Origin: Psychrobacter sp. Pi2-52
Lineage (GTDB): Bacteria > Pseudomonadota > Gammaproteobacteria > Pseudomonadales > Moraxellaceae
Assembly: GCF_904846705.1 (NCBI RefSeq)
Contig: NZ_CAJHBS010000002.1
Span: 62,001 to 126,000, forward strand
Direction of reading: 5' to 3'
DNA: 64,000 nucleotides
Position numbers and translations under genes: made by a program. The notes below the pieces were generated by a model that saw only the letters and a program-made list of their open reading frames with translations, had not been told where the DNA came from and did not search any database. Below, piece by piece: positions 29,501-38,971 of the stretch. Every line of letters starts with the position of its first letter. The stretch's first letter is position 1.

Positions 29501-29700
29501 TCACCCATCCGGTACAAGAGCAATGCTTGTGGATAGTTGGCTTTCATGGTTAGATATTGCACCATCATCGGCGTATGGTCTGCTAGGTTATAGACGGCAT
29601 CGCCTATACTTAAGCAGTCAGAGTTTTCTTGTTTTGATAAGGGTTTTTCTGATGAAGTAGGAGTTGACGACTGATTTTGTACAGATGGCTTTACGGTCAT
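26593..29700 (-). CDS. mutS: DNA mismatch repair protein MutS
   Basis: Mismatch-recognition ATPase that works with MutL. The N-terminal mismatch-reading motif is [12 protein letters not shown] (Phe-x-Glu), and the C-terminal ATPase has [15 protein letters not shown] (Walker A), [12 protein letters not shown] (Walker B) and [12 protein letters not shown]. At 1035 aa it exceeds the usual 850-880 aa. The excess is in low-complexity inserts: a Ser/Lys/Asn stretch near residues 130-165, a Gln/Asn stretch before the ATPase domain, a Ser/Asn-rich insert shortly before Walker A, and a polar segment before the C-terminal dimerisation helix. AGAGA lies before the ATG. Confidence 0.96.
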   Translation of the reverse strand: MTVKPSVQNQSSTPTSSEKPLSKQENSDCLSIGDAVYNLADHTPMMVQYLTMKANYPQALLLYRMGDFYELFFDDAKRAAQILDITLTRRGTDKAGNTIAMAGVPFHAADSYMARLIAAGQTVVVCEQIDESTTGSGSASNKSNVPAMGDKQKKDKNKSAAGSIMRREVVKTLTAGTITDDALIAPNHTPTVVAIDIATMKTQDHSQTLQAAVSQMDLAAGTLTTQTLIADKNDIDGLQTQMLTVLARFAPSECIISEALIDSVGDSIGSNDTEWLLWLRQNMDCPIIEVAANDFHREHASDTLCQQFEVQRLDGLGIHEAPLAQTSCAALIHYARQTQQRHVPQVNQLIVEYSDDYLIIDANSQQNLELFTPVSSNGTSLISVLNHCQTPMGKRLLVQQMKRPLRQHSRINMRLDAITYLLSPESDSIESNRDVKDSLLVTRLRETLNTIGDIERISSRIGLMSAKPRDLRKLADGIASSAQLTTLLTTSGISHEDAGLLPMLMQQLPAQLPAVQAVAELIERAIVIEPPAHIRDGGMLAAGYDDEFDRLTHLHDNIQVTLDEMVERARQDNQLPSLKVGFNKVSGFYFELPKMQAKNAPAHLIRRQTLKSSERFITDELKEVETEYLSAQSLALAREKQLYQELLNQLNQHLAELQQFSAAIAQIDVLSNWAQLATIYHWQRPVMGGASENQNKSIVKNQTHINIRQGRHIVVEAALNQANANNRNGNSLSTNHFVANDCVLGSANADEGHPERLLLITGPNMGGKSTYMRQTALIVLLAHCGSFVPAEHAHIGDIDRIFTRIGSADDLAGGKSTFMVEMIETANILNQATNKSLVLMDEVGRGTATTDGLAIAHACVNRLVDIGCLTLFATHYFELTQLGQTSDEIRNVHVAASEIDGQLLLLHQIKDGAASSSFGLHVAKMAGIPTQVLDDAKRYLINHLHLDGLKANNQEIIDDKNDLAKSVTDKQWESNNDVVLEPQSSYAIQSPNIAGNLKQNQLFSIEDELSMIDPDSLTPKQAHDLIYHLKKIISH

Positions 29701-30161
29701 GCAGAGTCTCTTATAGTGCTTTAATGAGTGGTAATGAGTATTTTATGATAGGGGTGCTAAAGGGTGATTTGTCTTATATACGAGCTTGATAGATAGCTTT
29801 GAGTTTTGGCTTTATCAATAAGCCAGTCACTTGTAGATAAAGGGCTCCACGACAAACTTTGAGCCAAGACGTAGCGATAGCAAGCGTATAAAAATCAAAA
29901 TGTGGAAAATAATAAAGTTGCTGAAAAAGCTAAGAAATTTAACAAGGTATTCGCTATTTTAACACGTCCTACTAGGTTTTTACTGTGGCAAATATCTACT
30001 CGTTGCCCTTGTATCCATCAGCGTCATAACCATATATAATGACGGCACACTTAATTGGGCGATACTAAATTAGGTAGTACTTAGTCGGGTGATGACAAGG
30101 CAGAGAGCTAAGCTTTGGCTAATGCGCACTAATTATCGAATATTCCATAGGTCAAAAAATT
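29701..30161. other. Divergent intergenic region mutS/secA
   Basis: It presumably holds both promoters. A TATAAT at 30035-30040 sits in a weak dyad (CGTCAT...ATGACG, 30022-30044) and could be the secA -10, but no good -35 is at the right spacing. No secM-like gene is seen. Confidence 0.4.
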
Positions 30162-32963
30162 ATGTTATCAAAGATTATAGGCAGTGTGGTTGGCACCAAA
30201 AATGACCGCGAATTAAAACGCATGCGTAAAGTGGTCAGCAAGATCAACGCACGAGAGGCTGAAATACAAGCCCTGTCTGATGAGCAACTACAACAAAAAA
30301 CTGAAGAATTTAAAGCCAGACATCAAAAAGGCGAAAGCTTAGATGCATTATTGCCAGAAGCCTTTGCTGTCTGCCGCGAAGCATCATTGCGTGTCAACGG
30401 CATGCGTCACTATGACGTGCAGCTGATCGGCGGTATCACCTTGCACGAAGGTAAAATCGCTGAGATGAAAACTGGTGAAGGCAAAACCCTAATGGGAACC
30501 TTGGCCATGTACTTAAATGCGATCAGTGGTAAAGGGGTTCATCTAGTCACGGTCAACGATTATTTGGCTGCGCGTGATGCTGAGCTAAACCGTCCGTTGT
30601 TTGGTTTTTTGGGTATGACTGTTGGCGTGATTTACTCACAGCAGCCACCACAAGAAAAAATCGAAGCTTATCAAGCCGACATTACCTATGGTACCAATAA
30701 CGAGTACGGCTTCGATTATCTGCGCGATAACATGGTCTTTAGTCTTGCTGAGAAAAAACAGCGCCCGCTAAACTTTTGTATTATCGATGAAATTGATTCG
30801 ATCTTGATTGATGAGGCTCGTACGCCGCTTATTATTTCGGGTCAAGCTGAAGATTCATCACGCATGTATGCGCTGATTAATACGATTATTCCTGTGCTGA
30901 TTCGTTCAAAAGACGAAGAAGCAAATAAGAATAACGAAGAAGAAGACTTTTGGATTGATGAAAAGAACCGCCAGATTGAGATCAGCGAAAAAGGCTACGA
31001 GAAAATCGAGCGCTTCTTAATCGAAGTCGGTGAGCTGGGTGAAAACGAAAGCTTATATAGCCCAAGTCGTCTGCCACTTCTGGCTCACGTTCAAGCGGCC
31101 ATCCGTGCGCATCACGTATTTGTCAAAAACGTTCACTATATCGTCGATGAAGGCGAAGTGGTCATCGTTGATGAAAATACTGGCCGTACCATGCCTGGTC
31201 GTCGCTGGTCAGAAGGCTTGCATCAAGCAGTCGAGGCGAAAGAAAACGTTGAGATTCAAGCAGAAAACCAAACGCTTGCAACCACGACATTCCAGAACTA
31301 TTTCCGTCTATATGACAAATTATCTGGTATGACAGGTACCGCTGATACCGAAGCTGCCGAGTTCAAATCTACTTACGATCTAGATGTCATTGTCATTCCA
31401 ACGCATGAGCCGATTGCTCGTATCGATATGGATGACCAGATTTTCTTAACCAAGTTAGGCAAATACAAAGGCATCATTCGCGAAATTAAAGAAATTCAAG
31501 CCAAGGGCGCGCCTGTACTGGTTGGTACAGCGACGATTGAGGCCAGTGAAGAGTTGTCTTACTTGCTTGACCAAGAAGGTGTTAAGCATAACGTTCTAAA
31601 CGCCAAGCAGCATGAGCGTGAAGCAGAAATTATTGCACAGGCAGGTAGTCCAAAGTCAGTCACGATCGCCACCAACATGGCAGGCCGTGGTACGGATATT
31701 ATCCTTGGTGGTAACTGGCAGTCGTTTATTGAAGATATCGATGCGGTGAGTCCAGAGGAGATGCAGCGTCTAAAATCTCAATGGCAAGTCAAACATGACC
31801 AAGTCGTAGCAGCTGGTGGTTTGCATATCATTGGCTCTGAGCGCCATGAGTCACGTCGTATCGATAACCAGTTACGTGGTCGTGCTGGTCGTCAGGGTGA
31901 TCCTGGTATGTCACGCTTTTTCCTATCGCTCGAAGATGATCTTATGCGTATCTTCGCAGGCGATCGCGTGGTCAATATGATGCGTGCGATGGGCCTCAAA
32001 GAAGATGAAGCCATCGAACATAAAATGGTCTCTAAATCGATCGAAAACGCGCAAGGTAAAGTTGAGAGTCGCGATTTTGATGCCCGTAAAAATCTATTGA
32101 AATACGATGATGTTGCCAATGAGCAGCGTAAAGTTATCTATGGTCAGCGTGATGATTTATTAGCAGAAATGGACTTATTAGAAGCCATCGAAGTGATGCA
32201 TCATGAAGTGTATAACGCGATGATCAATCAGTTTATTCCACCTGGCTCTATTGATGATCAGTGGAATATTGACGGCTTAGAGGACGAGTTAGAAGACGAG
32301 TTCAAAATCTCGATGCCGATTAACGATTGGCTAGATGAGGATCGTCGTCTAGATGAAGAAGGTCTGCGTGAGAAAATCGTTCAAACAGCGATAGATCGTT
32401 ATCACAGTCGCCGTGAGCAGATGGGTGAAAAAGACGCCGCTCAGCTTGAGCGTCATTTCATGCTACAGAGTCTAGATAAGCATTGGAAAGAGCATTTAAC
32501 TCAGATGGATCAGCTACGTAAAGGGATTCATTTACGTGGTTATGCACAGAAAAACCCTGAGCAGGAATATAAGCGTGAGTCGTTTGAATTGTTCCAAATG
32601 ATGCTTGGTGCGATTAAGTCTGAGACTGTACAAGACTTATCACGTGTTCATATCCCAACCAAGGAAGAACTAGAAGCATTAGAAATTCAGCAACGTGAGA
32701 ACGCTGCCCATATGCAAATGCAGTTTGAGCATGACGATATAGATAACTTGGATAGCAATGCGAGTGGTTCAGCTGCTCAGCCGCAACCACAAAGCCGCAA
32801 TCTAAACAGCGGTGCTGCGGCAGCTGGCGTTGGTGCTGCTATCGCAGGTAACGGTAGTAATGCTAATGAACCAAACCCATATGCAGGCATGAATATCAGT
32901 CGTAATGCAGCGTGTCCTTGTGGCTCAGGTCTTAAGTACAAGCAGTGTCATGGTAAAATCTAG
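30162..32963 (+). CDS. secA: Preprotein translocase ATPase SecA
   Basis: Motor of the SecYEG translocon. Key motifs are EMKTGEGKT (Walker A), the [11 protein letters not shown] region (DEAD-like Walker B), [34 protein letters not shown] and the C-terminal zinc/SecB-binding tail [17 protein letters not shown]. Length (933 aa) is normal. The linker before the tail is rich in Ala, Gly and Asn. It is monocistronic, with a strong terminator about 65 bp downstream. Confidence 0.98.
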   Translation: MLSKIIGSVVGTKNDRELKRMRKVVSKINAREAEIQALSDEQLQQKTEEFKARHQKGESLDALLPEAFAVCREASLRVNGMRHYDVQLIGGITLHEGKIAEMKTGEGKTLMGTLAMYLNAISGKGVHLVTVNDYLAARDAELNRPLFGFLGMTVGVIYSQQPPQEKIEAYQADITYGTNNEYGFDYLRDNMVFSLAEKKQRPLNFCIIDEIDSILIDEARTPLIISGQAEDSSRMYALINTIIPVLIRSKDEEANKNNEEEDFWIDEKNRQIEISEKGYEKIERFLIEVGELGENESLYSPSRLPLLAHVQAAIRAHHVFVKNVHYIVDEGEVVIVDENTGRTMPGRRWSEGLHQAVEAKENVEIQAENQTLATTTFQNYFRLYDKLSGMTGTADTEAAEFKSTYDLDVIVIPTHEPIARIDMDDQIFLTKLGKYKGIIREIKEIQAKGAPVLVGTATIEASEELSYLLDQEGVKHNVLNAKQHEREAEIIAQAGSPKSVTIATNMAGRGTDIILGGNWQSFIEDIDAVSPEEMQRLKSQWQVKHDQVVAAGGLHIIGSERHESRRIDNQLRGRAGRQGDPGMSRFFLSLEDDLMRIFAGDRVVNMMRAMGLKEDEAIEHKMVSKSIENAQGKVESRDFDARKNLLKYDDVANEQRKVIYGQRDDLLAEMDLLEAIEVMHHEVYNAMINQFIPPGSIDDQWNIDGLEDELEDEFKISMPINDWLDEDRRLDEEGLREKIVQTAIDRYHSRREQMGEKDAAQLERHFMLQSLDKHWKEHLTQMDQLRKGIHLRGYAQKNPEQEYKRESFELFQMMLGAIKSETVQDLSRVHIPTKEELEALEIQQRENAAHMQMQFEHDDIDNLDSNASGSAAQPQPQSRNLNSGAAAAGVGAAIAGNGSNANEPNPYAGMNISRNAACPCGSGLKYKQCHGKI

Positions 32964-33027
32964 TCGTTAGTCATAATAATTTAATAGCTATGTATTGAAA
33001 GGCTGTTAAAGCAAGCCTTCATCTGAA

Positions 33028-33061
33028 AAGCCCTTATCTTAAGTAGATAGGGGCTTTTTTA
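33028..33061 (+). terminator. Terminator of secA
   Basis: AAGCCCTTATCT / AGATAGGGGCTT stem with one wobble, loop TAAGT, followed by six T. Confidence 0.88.
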
Positions 33062-33203
33062 TATCTGTTAGATAACTCATGCAAACTTAAAACTTGCTAG
33101 ACTAAGACCAACAAACACTTTGTATTGATTACTTACAAATTCAGCATAGGCGTGAATTTATGGACACGCTATAGTGTTTAACATATTTATTTGGGAGAGT
33201 GTC

Positions 33204-33737
33204 ATGAGTGTAGAATTCTTAAAAAAAGTACGCAGCTCAGTAGTTTTATCAGGTTTGTTGGCTGGTGCCTTGACGGTCAGTGCTTGTCAGCAACAGTCAG
33301 AGCCAGAGTCGGGCATGGAAGACGGTGCTAATACAGAAGAGTCTGTTCCAATGTCAGCGGAGCCTGCTGAACCTAGTGATGTCGTCGTCGATACCGAAGA
33401 CGCTTCACTTAACGAAGTAGAAGGTGATACCACTGCTTCAGTAAACAGCGGTGTGATGCAAATGTCATATCTATGTACACCTGAATTGAAAGTTGAGGCG
33501 ACTTATAAAGAAGATGCCAATCAAGTTGTTGTCGCAACCGATATGGGTACAGTAACGTTGAACCAAACCAATGAAGGTAGTAATCCTGAAGTGTTTGAAG
33601 TGGCGACCGCAATTGATGGTGGTCAAGGATTCACACAGTGGCGTGTAGGGCATGAAGCTCGTAAAACTGGCGTCATGCGTACTGCGGGTGCAGATGAGTC
33701 AAATGTTAATACATTCGAGTGTAATGAAGCCTCATAG
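33204..33737 (+). CDS. Putative lipoprotein, MliC-like C-terminal part
   Basis: Small exported lipoprotein, 177 aa from ATG 33204. The N-terminus (KKVRSSVVLSGLLAGALTVSAC) is a type II signal peptide with lipobox VSAC, then an acidic Ser/Glu/Asp-rich linker of about 60 residues, and a C-terminal region of about 90 residues bounded by YLC and FEC. The pattern Cys, short strands, TDMGTVTLNQ, a Trp before GHEARKTG and a final Cys resembles MliC/PliC-type lysozyme inhibitors, but the similarity is weak by eye. GGGAG six bases upstream decides the start; the ATG at 33174 would spoil the signal peptide. It is a single gene with its own terminator. Confidence 0.65.
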   Translation: MSVEFLKKVRSSVVLSGLLAGALTVSACQQQSEPESGMEDGANTEESVPMSAEPAEPSDVVVDTEDASLNEVEGDTTASVNSGVMQMSYLCTPELKVEATYKEDANQVVVATDMGTVTLNQTNEGSNPEVFEVATAIDGGQGFTQWRVGHEARKTGVMRTAGADESNVNTFECNEAS

Positions 33738-33776
33738 TTGGTCTTCAATACTGAGTAAGTGATAGGCATCAAAAAA

Positions 33777-33803
33777 GCAACGCTAAGATAGCGTTGCTTT
33801 TTT
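33777..33803. terminator. Bidirectional terminator
   Basis: Perfect stem GCAACGCTA-AGA-TAGCGTTGC with A and T runs on either side, between the putative lipoprotein gene and the convergent DUF2382 gene. Confidence 0.88.
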
Positions 33804-33861
33804 ATGTTGTGACATAATCTCTATCAATCATACAAGTTCGTAGTGGTTAAACTATCAACGC

Positions 33862-34428
33862 TTATTTTAACGGAGTTGTATCAGAACCATGAGCCAACAG
33901 ACCTTCTTCAGTCACATCTAACTCTTCATGCTTGAGCTCTACTTGAATGCTATCAGTATGCACATGGGTGCTTTTGTTAATTTCGATATCTTGAATAGCG
34001 TAGGTGTCTTTGGTAATAGTAGCCACTTGGCGAGATAGCACAATATCAATCGGTGCATCGCCAATCTCTATTTGCTTACCATTAATGGTCACTACGGCTT
34101 TGCTATCCAAAGAAGGCTCGACGTGGCGCAATATGTCTTTTTCATCGTAGTTACCAGAGAGTAAATCTTGGCTCTCTGCGTCATGGTACTCAGTACGAAT
34201 GGTGATGTATTCTTCTACCAACTCGATTGGCACTTCGACAGTTTTAGTACGTGAATGCTTGGTGACGGTTACTTTACCCACATCCAAGCGTTCTTTGTTA
34301 ATCACAGGGCGTTCTTCTAATAGCTCTAAGTGTCCAACATTGACGGTATTATTTGCTTGCTTCGTTGAGATATTTTGTTCTTTGTCCAAGTTATCTTGGT
34401 AAAGGCTGTTTCCATTTTCAGTAGTCAT
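33862..34428 (-). CDS. DUF2382 (YsnF/AvaK-type) protein
   Basis: 188-aa cytoplasmic protein with the DUF2382 repeat, a family often found in stress-induced proteins. The diagnostic start ELLEERPVINKERLDVGKVTVTKH is followed by VEVPIELVEEYITI, then a second half with APIDIVLSRQVATITKDTYAIQDIEI. There is no signal peptide or membrane segment. AAGGAA precedes the ATG. It follows a PRC-barrel/DUF2382 gene on the same strand 246 bp upstream, but a terminator lies between them. Function is unknown; a desiccation, salt or oxidative stress role is only suggested by family context. Confidence 0.82.
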   Translation of the reverse strand: MTTENGNSLYQDNLDKEQNISTKQANNTVNVGHLELLEERPVINKERLDVGKVTVTKHSRTKTVEVPIELVEEYITIRTEYHDAESQDLLSGNYDEKDILRHVEPSLDSKAVVTINGKQIEIGDAPIDIVLSRQVATITKDTYAIQDIEINKSTHVHTDSIQVELKHEELDVTEEGLLAHGSDTTPLK

Positions 34429-34551
34429 TGTTATTCCTTTATAATTATAAAATGATGAATTTCTAATAATTTAAAACATATATGTTAATTAACCACATAT
34501 ATTAAGTAGCTACATTGAATACTATAAACCATTCACTCATGTTATGAATAC

Positions 34552-34580
34552 AAAAAAGACCAGAGACATGCTCTGATCTT
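34552..34580 (-). terminator. Terminator of the PRC-barrel gene
   Basis: Read on the minus strand: AAGATCAGAG-loop-CTCTGGTCTT (one mismatch), then a run of T. It separates the two DUF2382 genes. Confidence 0.75.
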
Positions 34581-34616
34581 AATGGCTAAACAGATGAGCT
34601 TAGCTACTTGTTACTA

Positions 34617-34662
34617 TCATAGTTTAATGACGATATAGGAAACTTACATTATTAAACTATGA
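34617..34662. repeat. 12-bp perfect inverted repeat after the PRC-barrel gene
   Basis: TCATAGTTTAAT (34617-34628) and ATTAAACTATGA (34651-34662) are exact reverse complements separated by 22 bases, ending 13 bases from the stop codon on the minus strand. No T-run follows directly. Confidence 0.7.
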
Positions 34663-34674
34663 CGTATTAGCATA

Positions 34675-35523
34675 TTACATGCCACGAGCATGGCGTACAT
34701 CTTCTGCTGTGATACCATCACGGTCTACTAAGTTGCCTTCACGGTCAACCACGTTGCCGTCGCCATCAACATCTAGCTCTTCGCGTTGAATGGTCTCAAT
34801 CAAAGTCTCAGTGTGATGGTCGGTCGTCTTACCGACATTTACTTCTTCAGAAACATAGGTCTCTTTGCTAACACGAGCACGTTCAGCTTGCAGTTCGACT
34901 TCAACTGTTTCGGTAGCATCGAGGTCACCAATGCGACGGTCGGTTGGACGATCTACACTAGTACGTTGGATATTGGCATGCTCTTCTTCTAGATCTACAT
35001 CGACATTACGTTCTTCAGTGACAACATGCTTACCTACTTTTACTAACCCAGCAACGATACGGTCTTTGTTGACTGTCAGACGCTCTTCTAATAGCTCTAG
35101 CGTATTTGGTGCGTCGTAAGAGTGATCTGCAATATCAACGCGATCTTCTACAGGGAGTGTATCAGCAGTAAATGCTTGACGATCTCTTTCGTACTGCTCT
35201 TTATAGCTGTACTGGTAATCGTGATCGTATACTTCCATGGCTTCTACTTGTGTTTTGGTCAAGCTATCAAAGAAGACATCATCACCAACGATACGGGCTA
35301 AACCTGCTGGTACCAGTACTTCTTTTGAACTAAACCAGCCGCCTGCATCTACGATTAAGTAACGAATACGACCAGTAGTGTCTTCTACTAAGGCACCTTC
35401 GATTTTACCGATTTTTTCTTCATTGATACCGTAAGCAGTTTTGTGCGTTGGGTCATAATAGTCATCACCAATTAAGTCTTGATGAGTAGCTTGAATATCT
35501 TTTAAACGAATTAGTTGACTCAT
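34675..35523 (-). CDS. PRC-barrel and DUF2382 domain protein
   Basis: 282-aa protein with an N-terminal PRC-barrel (about residues 1-95, with IGKIEGALVEDTTGRIRYLIVDAGGW and KEVLVPAGLARI) and a C-terminal DUF2382 domain beginning ELLEERLTVNKDRIVAGLVKVGKH and ending TLIETIQREELDVDGDG. This domain pair is typical of general stress proteins of unknown mechanism. The acidic C-terminal repeats of DG/DREG look calcium-like but are too irregular to call. AAGGAA precedes ATG 35523. The DUF2382 part is clearly related to the next gene, suggesting a tandem duplication followed by loss of the PRC-barrel. Confidence 0.85.
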   Translation of the reverse strand: MSQLIRLKDIQATHQDLIGDDYYDPTHKTAYGINEEKIGKIEGALVEDTTGRIRYLIVDAGGWFSSKEVLVPAGLARIVGDDVFFDSLTKTQVEAMEVYDHDYQYSYKEQYERDRQAFTADTLPVEDRVDIADHSYDAPNTLELLEERLTVNKDRIVAGLVKVGKHVVTEERNVDVDLEEEHANIQRTSVDRPTDRRIGDLDATETVEVELQAERARVSKETYVSEEVNVGKTTDHHTETLIETIQREELDVDGDGNVVDREGNLVDRDGITAEDVRHARGM

Positions 35524-35820
35524 TGTTATATTCCTTTTTTGCGAGTTTATTTTTTATAATGTAATGGTTGGTGTTGTTATTAGTTTTTAGTAAAACCATA
35601 TCTATTACAGTTAACGGTAAACCAAGTGAATAGCTTCCCTATCAACTTGTAGCTATCCTAGCACCGTGATTTTTGATGAGATATATGAGCAAGGTAGCAA
35701 AATGTGCACTTGCAGTAATTGCGTGTAATAGGCTGTAAGTGGCATAACATAGTAGGGGGTAGAAGTTAACGAGACTTTACACAGAGTAATATTCAACATT
35801 CATCGAAAGAAAGCAGACAC
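35524..35820. other. Intergenic region upstream of the PRC-barrel gene
   Basis: About 300 bases with no gene seen. It should hold the promoter of the minus-strand PRC-barrel gene; I could not pick out a convincing one. Confidence 0.35.
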
Positions 35821-35853
35821 AAAAAAACCGCATTACCATTAGCAATGCGGTTT
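35821..35853 (-). terminator. Terminator of the thiolase gene
   Basis: AACCGCATT (35826-35834) pairs with AATGCGGTT (35844-35852). On the minus strand the stem is followed by a run of T, 70 bp after the thiolase stop. Confidence 0.85.
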
Positions 35854-35921
35854 CCCGATAACGAATGTCTATCAAAATATTATTTAGCTAACTTACTTTA
35901 AGTCAGTTAGACCTGCTTTAT

Positions 35922-37103
35922 TTAAGCAAGTTCAATAGCAACGGCTACCGCTTCACCACCACCAATACATAGCGTTGCGATACCTTTTTTGCCGCCAGTA
36001 CGTTTTAGAGAGTTGATAAGTGTAATTAGAATACGAGCACCTGAACAACCTACTGGATGACCAAGGGCACATGCACCGCCTTCGATATTTACTTTAGCAT
36101 GGTCAAGTTTTAACTCGTCCATCGCAGCCATAGTAACCATCGCAAAGGCTTCGTTAATTTCCCACAGATCTACATCATCTACTGACCAGCCAGCACCTGC
36201 TAATACTTTTTCGATGGCACCGATTGGCGCAATAGTAAATTCGCTTGGGTGACGTGAGTTTGAGGCAGTAGCAACAATGCGAGCTTGATAATCAAGTCCT
36301 TCGGCTTTCGCTTGAGACTCTTTCATAACGACAACAGCTGCAGCACCGTCTGAGATTGAGCTAGCGTTTGCGGCAGTAATCGTACCGTCTTTAGCAAATG
36401 CTGGGCGCAAAGTAGGGATACGATCAGCATTAGCAAGGGCAGGTTGCTCATCGGTATCAACAGTTTGCTCGCCTTTGCGCGTTGCAAACGTAACAGGCTC
36501 GATCTCATCTTTAAAGTGGTTGTCTTTGATAGCAGTCAGCGCACGGTTTAATGACTCAATAGCAAACTCATCCATTTGCTCGCGTGTATAGCCTTTTTCA
36601 TCAGCCATTTCTTGAGCAAACATACCCATAAGCTTACCAGTATCGGCATCTTCTAGACCATCTAAGAACATATGATCTTTGACTTCTTTATGACCCATAC
36701 GATAGCCGCCACGTGAACCTGGCATGATATACGGTGCATTCGTCATTGACTCCATGCCACCCGCAACAGCGACGTTGAAGCTGCCCGCTTTGATACCCTC
36801 GTGTGCTTGCATGACGGCTTTTAGGCCTGAACCACAAAGCTTATTGATCGTGACAGCACCAGTCGCATCCGGTAGACCTGCTTTACGCATGGCTTGACGA
36901 GCAGGGCCTTGACCTAGACCTGCCGTTAAGATACAACCCATAATGACTTCATCAACACTGTCAGCGCTAACACCTGAGCGTTCGACAGCAGCTTTGATAG
37001 CGGCGGCGCCCAGCTCGGTAGCACTCATATCTTTTAGGGCGCCTTGGAAGCCGCCCATTGGTGTACGTGCGCCGTTTAGAATTACAATTGCATCATTTGA
37101 CAT
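35922..37103 (-). CDS. Acetyl-CoA C-acetyltransferase (thiolase)
   Basis: Biosynthetic-type thiolase that condenses two acetyl-CoA to acetoacetyl-CoA, or the reverse. The nucleophilic Cys is in TINKLCGSGLKAVMQAH, the catalytic His in GGACALGHPVGCSGARI, and the second Cys in TLCIGGGEAVAV. The length of 393 aa is standard. There is no 3-hydroxyacyl-CoA dehydrogenase beside it, so it is not part of a fad operon. AAGGAA lies before the ATG. Whether it serves ketogenesis, polyhydroxybutyrate or degradation cannot be told here. Confidence 0.93.
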   Translation of the reverse strand: MSNDAIVILNGARTPMGGFQGALKDMSATELGAAAIKAAVERSGVSADSVDEVIMGCILTAGLGQGPARQAMRKAGLPDATGAVTINKLCGSGLKAVMQAHEGIKAGSFNVAVAGGMESMTNAPYIMPGSRGGYRMGHKEVKDHMFLDGLEDADTGKLMGMFAQEMADEKGYTREQMDEFAIESLNRALTAIKDNHFKDEIEPVTFATRKGEQTVDTDEQPALANADRIPTLRPAFAKDGTITAANASSISDGAAAVVVMKESQAKAEGLDYQARIVATASNSRHPSEFTIAPIGAIEKVLAGAGWSVDDVDLWEINEAFAMVTMAAMDELKLDHAKVNIEGGACALGHPVGCSGARILITLINSLKRTGGKKGIATLCIGGGEAVAVAIELA

Positions 37104-37212
37104 CGTTATTATTCCTTGTTGTGTGTTTTGATTAAGTATCTACCAAGAAATCAGATGCCGATTGGCTAGCTTTTGCTTATATTATAAGCATCTGTCTTCT
37201 TCAGTATGTGGT

Positions 37213-38553
37213 TTATGCTAGCTCATCTAATCGTATGCGTACTACTTTATCAGTAATGGTCTCTAACTTTTCAATTTTTTCGATAGCAAGATTCATCTGA
37301 CTCTCGACCACAGGTAGCGTCAGAATAATCACCGGCACTTGACCTACTTTATGTGCTGGCTTTTGCAGGATTGCATCGATGTTGATACCAGCATCACTTA
37401 GGATGCGTGTGATATCTGCCAATACACCTGGGCTATCATAGGCATGCACACGCAAATAGTATCCAGTTACCATCTGATCGGCACGCAATATAGGCGTGTC
37501 TGATAGCTGGTCAGGGATAAATGCTAAATGCGGGACATGATGTCCAGTGTTGCTCTGATCGTCGCGGTCTTTGCTACCCAGTACACGAACCAAATCCATG
37601 ACGTCGGCCATCACTGCAGAAGCGGTTGCACCAGCACCAGCACCATCGCCGCAATAGAGCGTCTGACCAAGTGGATGTGAGTTGACCAGTACTGCGTTTT
37701 TCACACCATTGACGTTAGCCAATAGCGCATCTTGTGGAATAAGTGTTGGATGTACGCGTAGCTCAACCCCTGCGTCACCATCGTTTTCGCTATCGCGGCG
37801 TACGGCAAACCCTAAATGCTTGATACGGTAGCCAAGCTCTTCGGCATAGTTCACGTCTTGTAGAGTAATGCCAGTGATGCCTTCACAGTAGACTTTATCA
37901 AACTGTAGCGGAATACCAAAAGCGATAGAGGCGAGTAGCGCCAATTTATGAGCGGCATCAATACCTTCAACATCGAAAGTAGGATCTGCTTCTGCATAAC
38001 CTAGCTCTTGCGCTTCGCTCAATACGTCAGCAAAAGGACGACCCTTATCACGCATTTCGGTCATGATAAAGTTACCAGTACCATTAATGATACCCGCGAG
38101 CCAGTCGATTTTGTTAGCAGCAAGTGCTTCACGCATTACCTTGATAATGGGAATACCGCCTGCTACCGCTGCTTCATAAGCAACATGCACATTGTTTTCT
38201 TCAGCGAAAGCAAAAATCTCATTACCGTGTTCAGCGAGTAGAGCCTTGTTTGCCGTAACCACATGCTTGCCGTTTTTAATGGCCTGCATAATGACGTCTT
38301 TGGCTAAGGTGGTACCACCAATCACTTCGATAACAATATCGACGTTATCGCTTGCGGCAATTGCCATCAGATCGCTGTTTTGCATGATATTGGTATCAAT
38401 ATCATCACGCTGACGACGCGTACCGACTTCGGTAATAATAATGTCGCGTCCGCTACGGCGTTTTAGCTCATTTAAATTGTCATTGATCAGATTGATCACG
38501 CCCGTTCCGACGGTGCCCAGACCAAGTATCGCTAGTTTGATGGAATTACTCAC
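37213..38553 (-). CDS. hom: Homoserine dehydrogenase
   Basis: NAD(P)H-dependent reduction of aspartate semialdehyde to homoserine on the way to threonine and methionine. The N-terminal Rossmann motif is ILGLGTVGTGV; the catalytic domain has ANKALLAEHG, AAVAGGIPIIKVMREALAA and NGTGNFIMTEM; the C-terminal ACT domain (RVHAYDSPGVLADITRIL) gives feedback control. The start is GTG 38553 with GAGGA upstream. It is followed on this strand by thiolase and preceded by dsbC, a dsbC-hom order known from Pseudomonas. Confidence 0.96.
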   Translation of the reverse strand: MSNSIKLAILGLGTVGTGVINLINDNLNELKRRSGRDIIITEVGTRRQRDDIDTNIMQNSDLMAIAASDNVDIVIEVIGGTTLAKDVIMQAIKNGKHVVTANKALLAEHGNEIFAFAEENNVHVAYEAAVAGGIPIIKVMREALAANKIDWLAGIINGTGNFIMTEMRDKGRPFADVLSEAQELGYAEADPTFDVEGIDAAHKLALLASIAFGIPLQFDKVYCEGITGITLQDVNYAEELGYRIKHLGFAVRRDSENDGDAGVELRVHPTLIPQDALLANVNGVKNAVLVNSHPLGQTLYCGDGAGAGATASAVMADVMDLVRVLGSKDRDDQSNTGHHVPHLAFIPDQLSDTPILRADQMVTGYYLRVHAYDSPGVLADITRILSDAGINIDAILQKPAHKVGQVPVIILTLPVVESQMNLAIEKIEKLETITDKVVRIRLDELA

Positions 38554-38971
38554 AGTATCCTCAAGAGGTTAAATACAATGAAGTCAGTATAAGCGGTGAC
38601 AGTGTCAAATGAGTCTGCGACATCAAACAGAATGTCTGTGCGCATTGTCTAGTACTGCCTGCCTATCTACTTCATCATAGTTGAATAAAAAAAGCTCAAA
38701 TAAAAAGGGTGTTGCTCATTTTGCATCGCGCTTTATCGTATCATACCGACAAGGCATTGTGACGTCTATACAATCTCATAAAAGCCAATGTTCTGAAGGT
38801 TCATGTCATAAAGGCTAAGATTATAAAGACAACATCATCAAGGTTATATCAGCTGACGATTATAAAAAAGCGGTAGCTTCAATCTTGTTTGGCATATGTA
38901 TATGTTATTTATGCTTGGTTACTCATATTAGTCGCTCTAATATGAGTGACTAATACTGATAACTCAAATGA
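38554..38971. other. Intergenic region dsbC-hom
   Basis: 418 bases without a gene. Near 38775-38870 there are several imperfect copies of a TCATAAA(A/G)GCC-like word and ATTATAAA, possibly degenerate repeats. It should hold the hom promoter, since the two genes are far apart. A U-less hairpin next to dsbC is listed separately. Confidence 0.35.
38918..38950. repeat. Hairpin immediately 3' of dsbC
   Basis: GTTACTCATATTAG (38918-38931) pairs with CTAATATGAGTGAC (38937-38950) with one wobble and a 5-base loop. It lies 21 bases from the dsbC stop and has no T-run on either strand. Confidence 0.65.

Noticed and set aside
29086..29553. 155-codon open frame on the plus strand inside mutS
   Set aside because: Antisense shadow of the strongly supported mutS frame; Cys/His/Arg-rich nonsense composition and no ribosome-binding site.
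29989..30009. TGGCAAATATCTACTCGTTGC as a sigma-54 promoter of secA
   Set aside because: GG to GC spacing is 16 bases instead of the required 10.
38775..38870. Short tandem repeat family in the dsbC-hom gap
   Set aside because: TCATAAA-like words recur but are too imperfect and irregular to define a unit.
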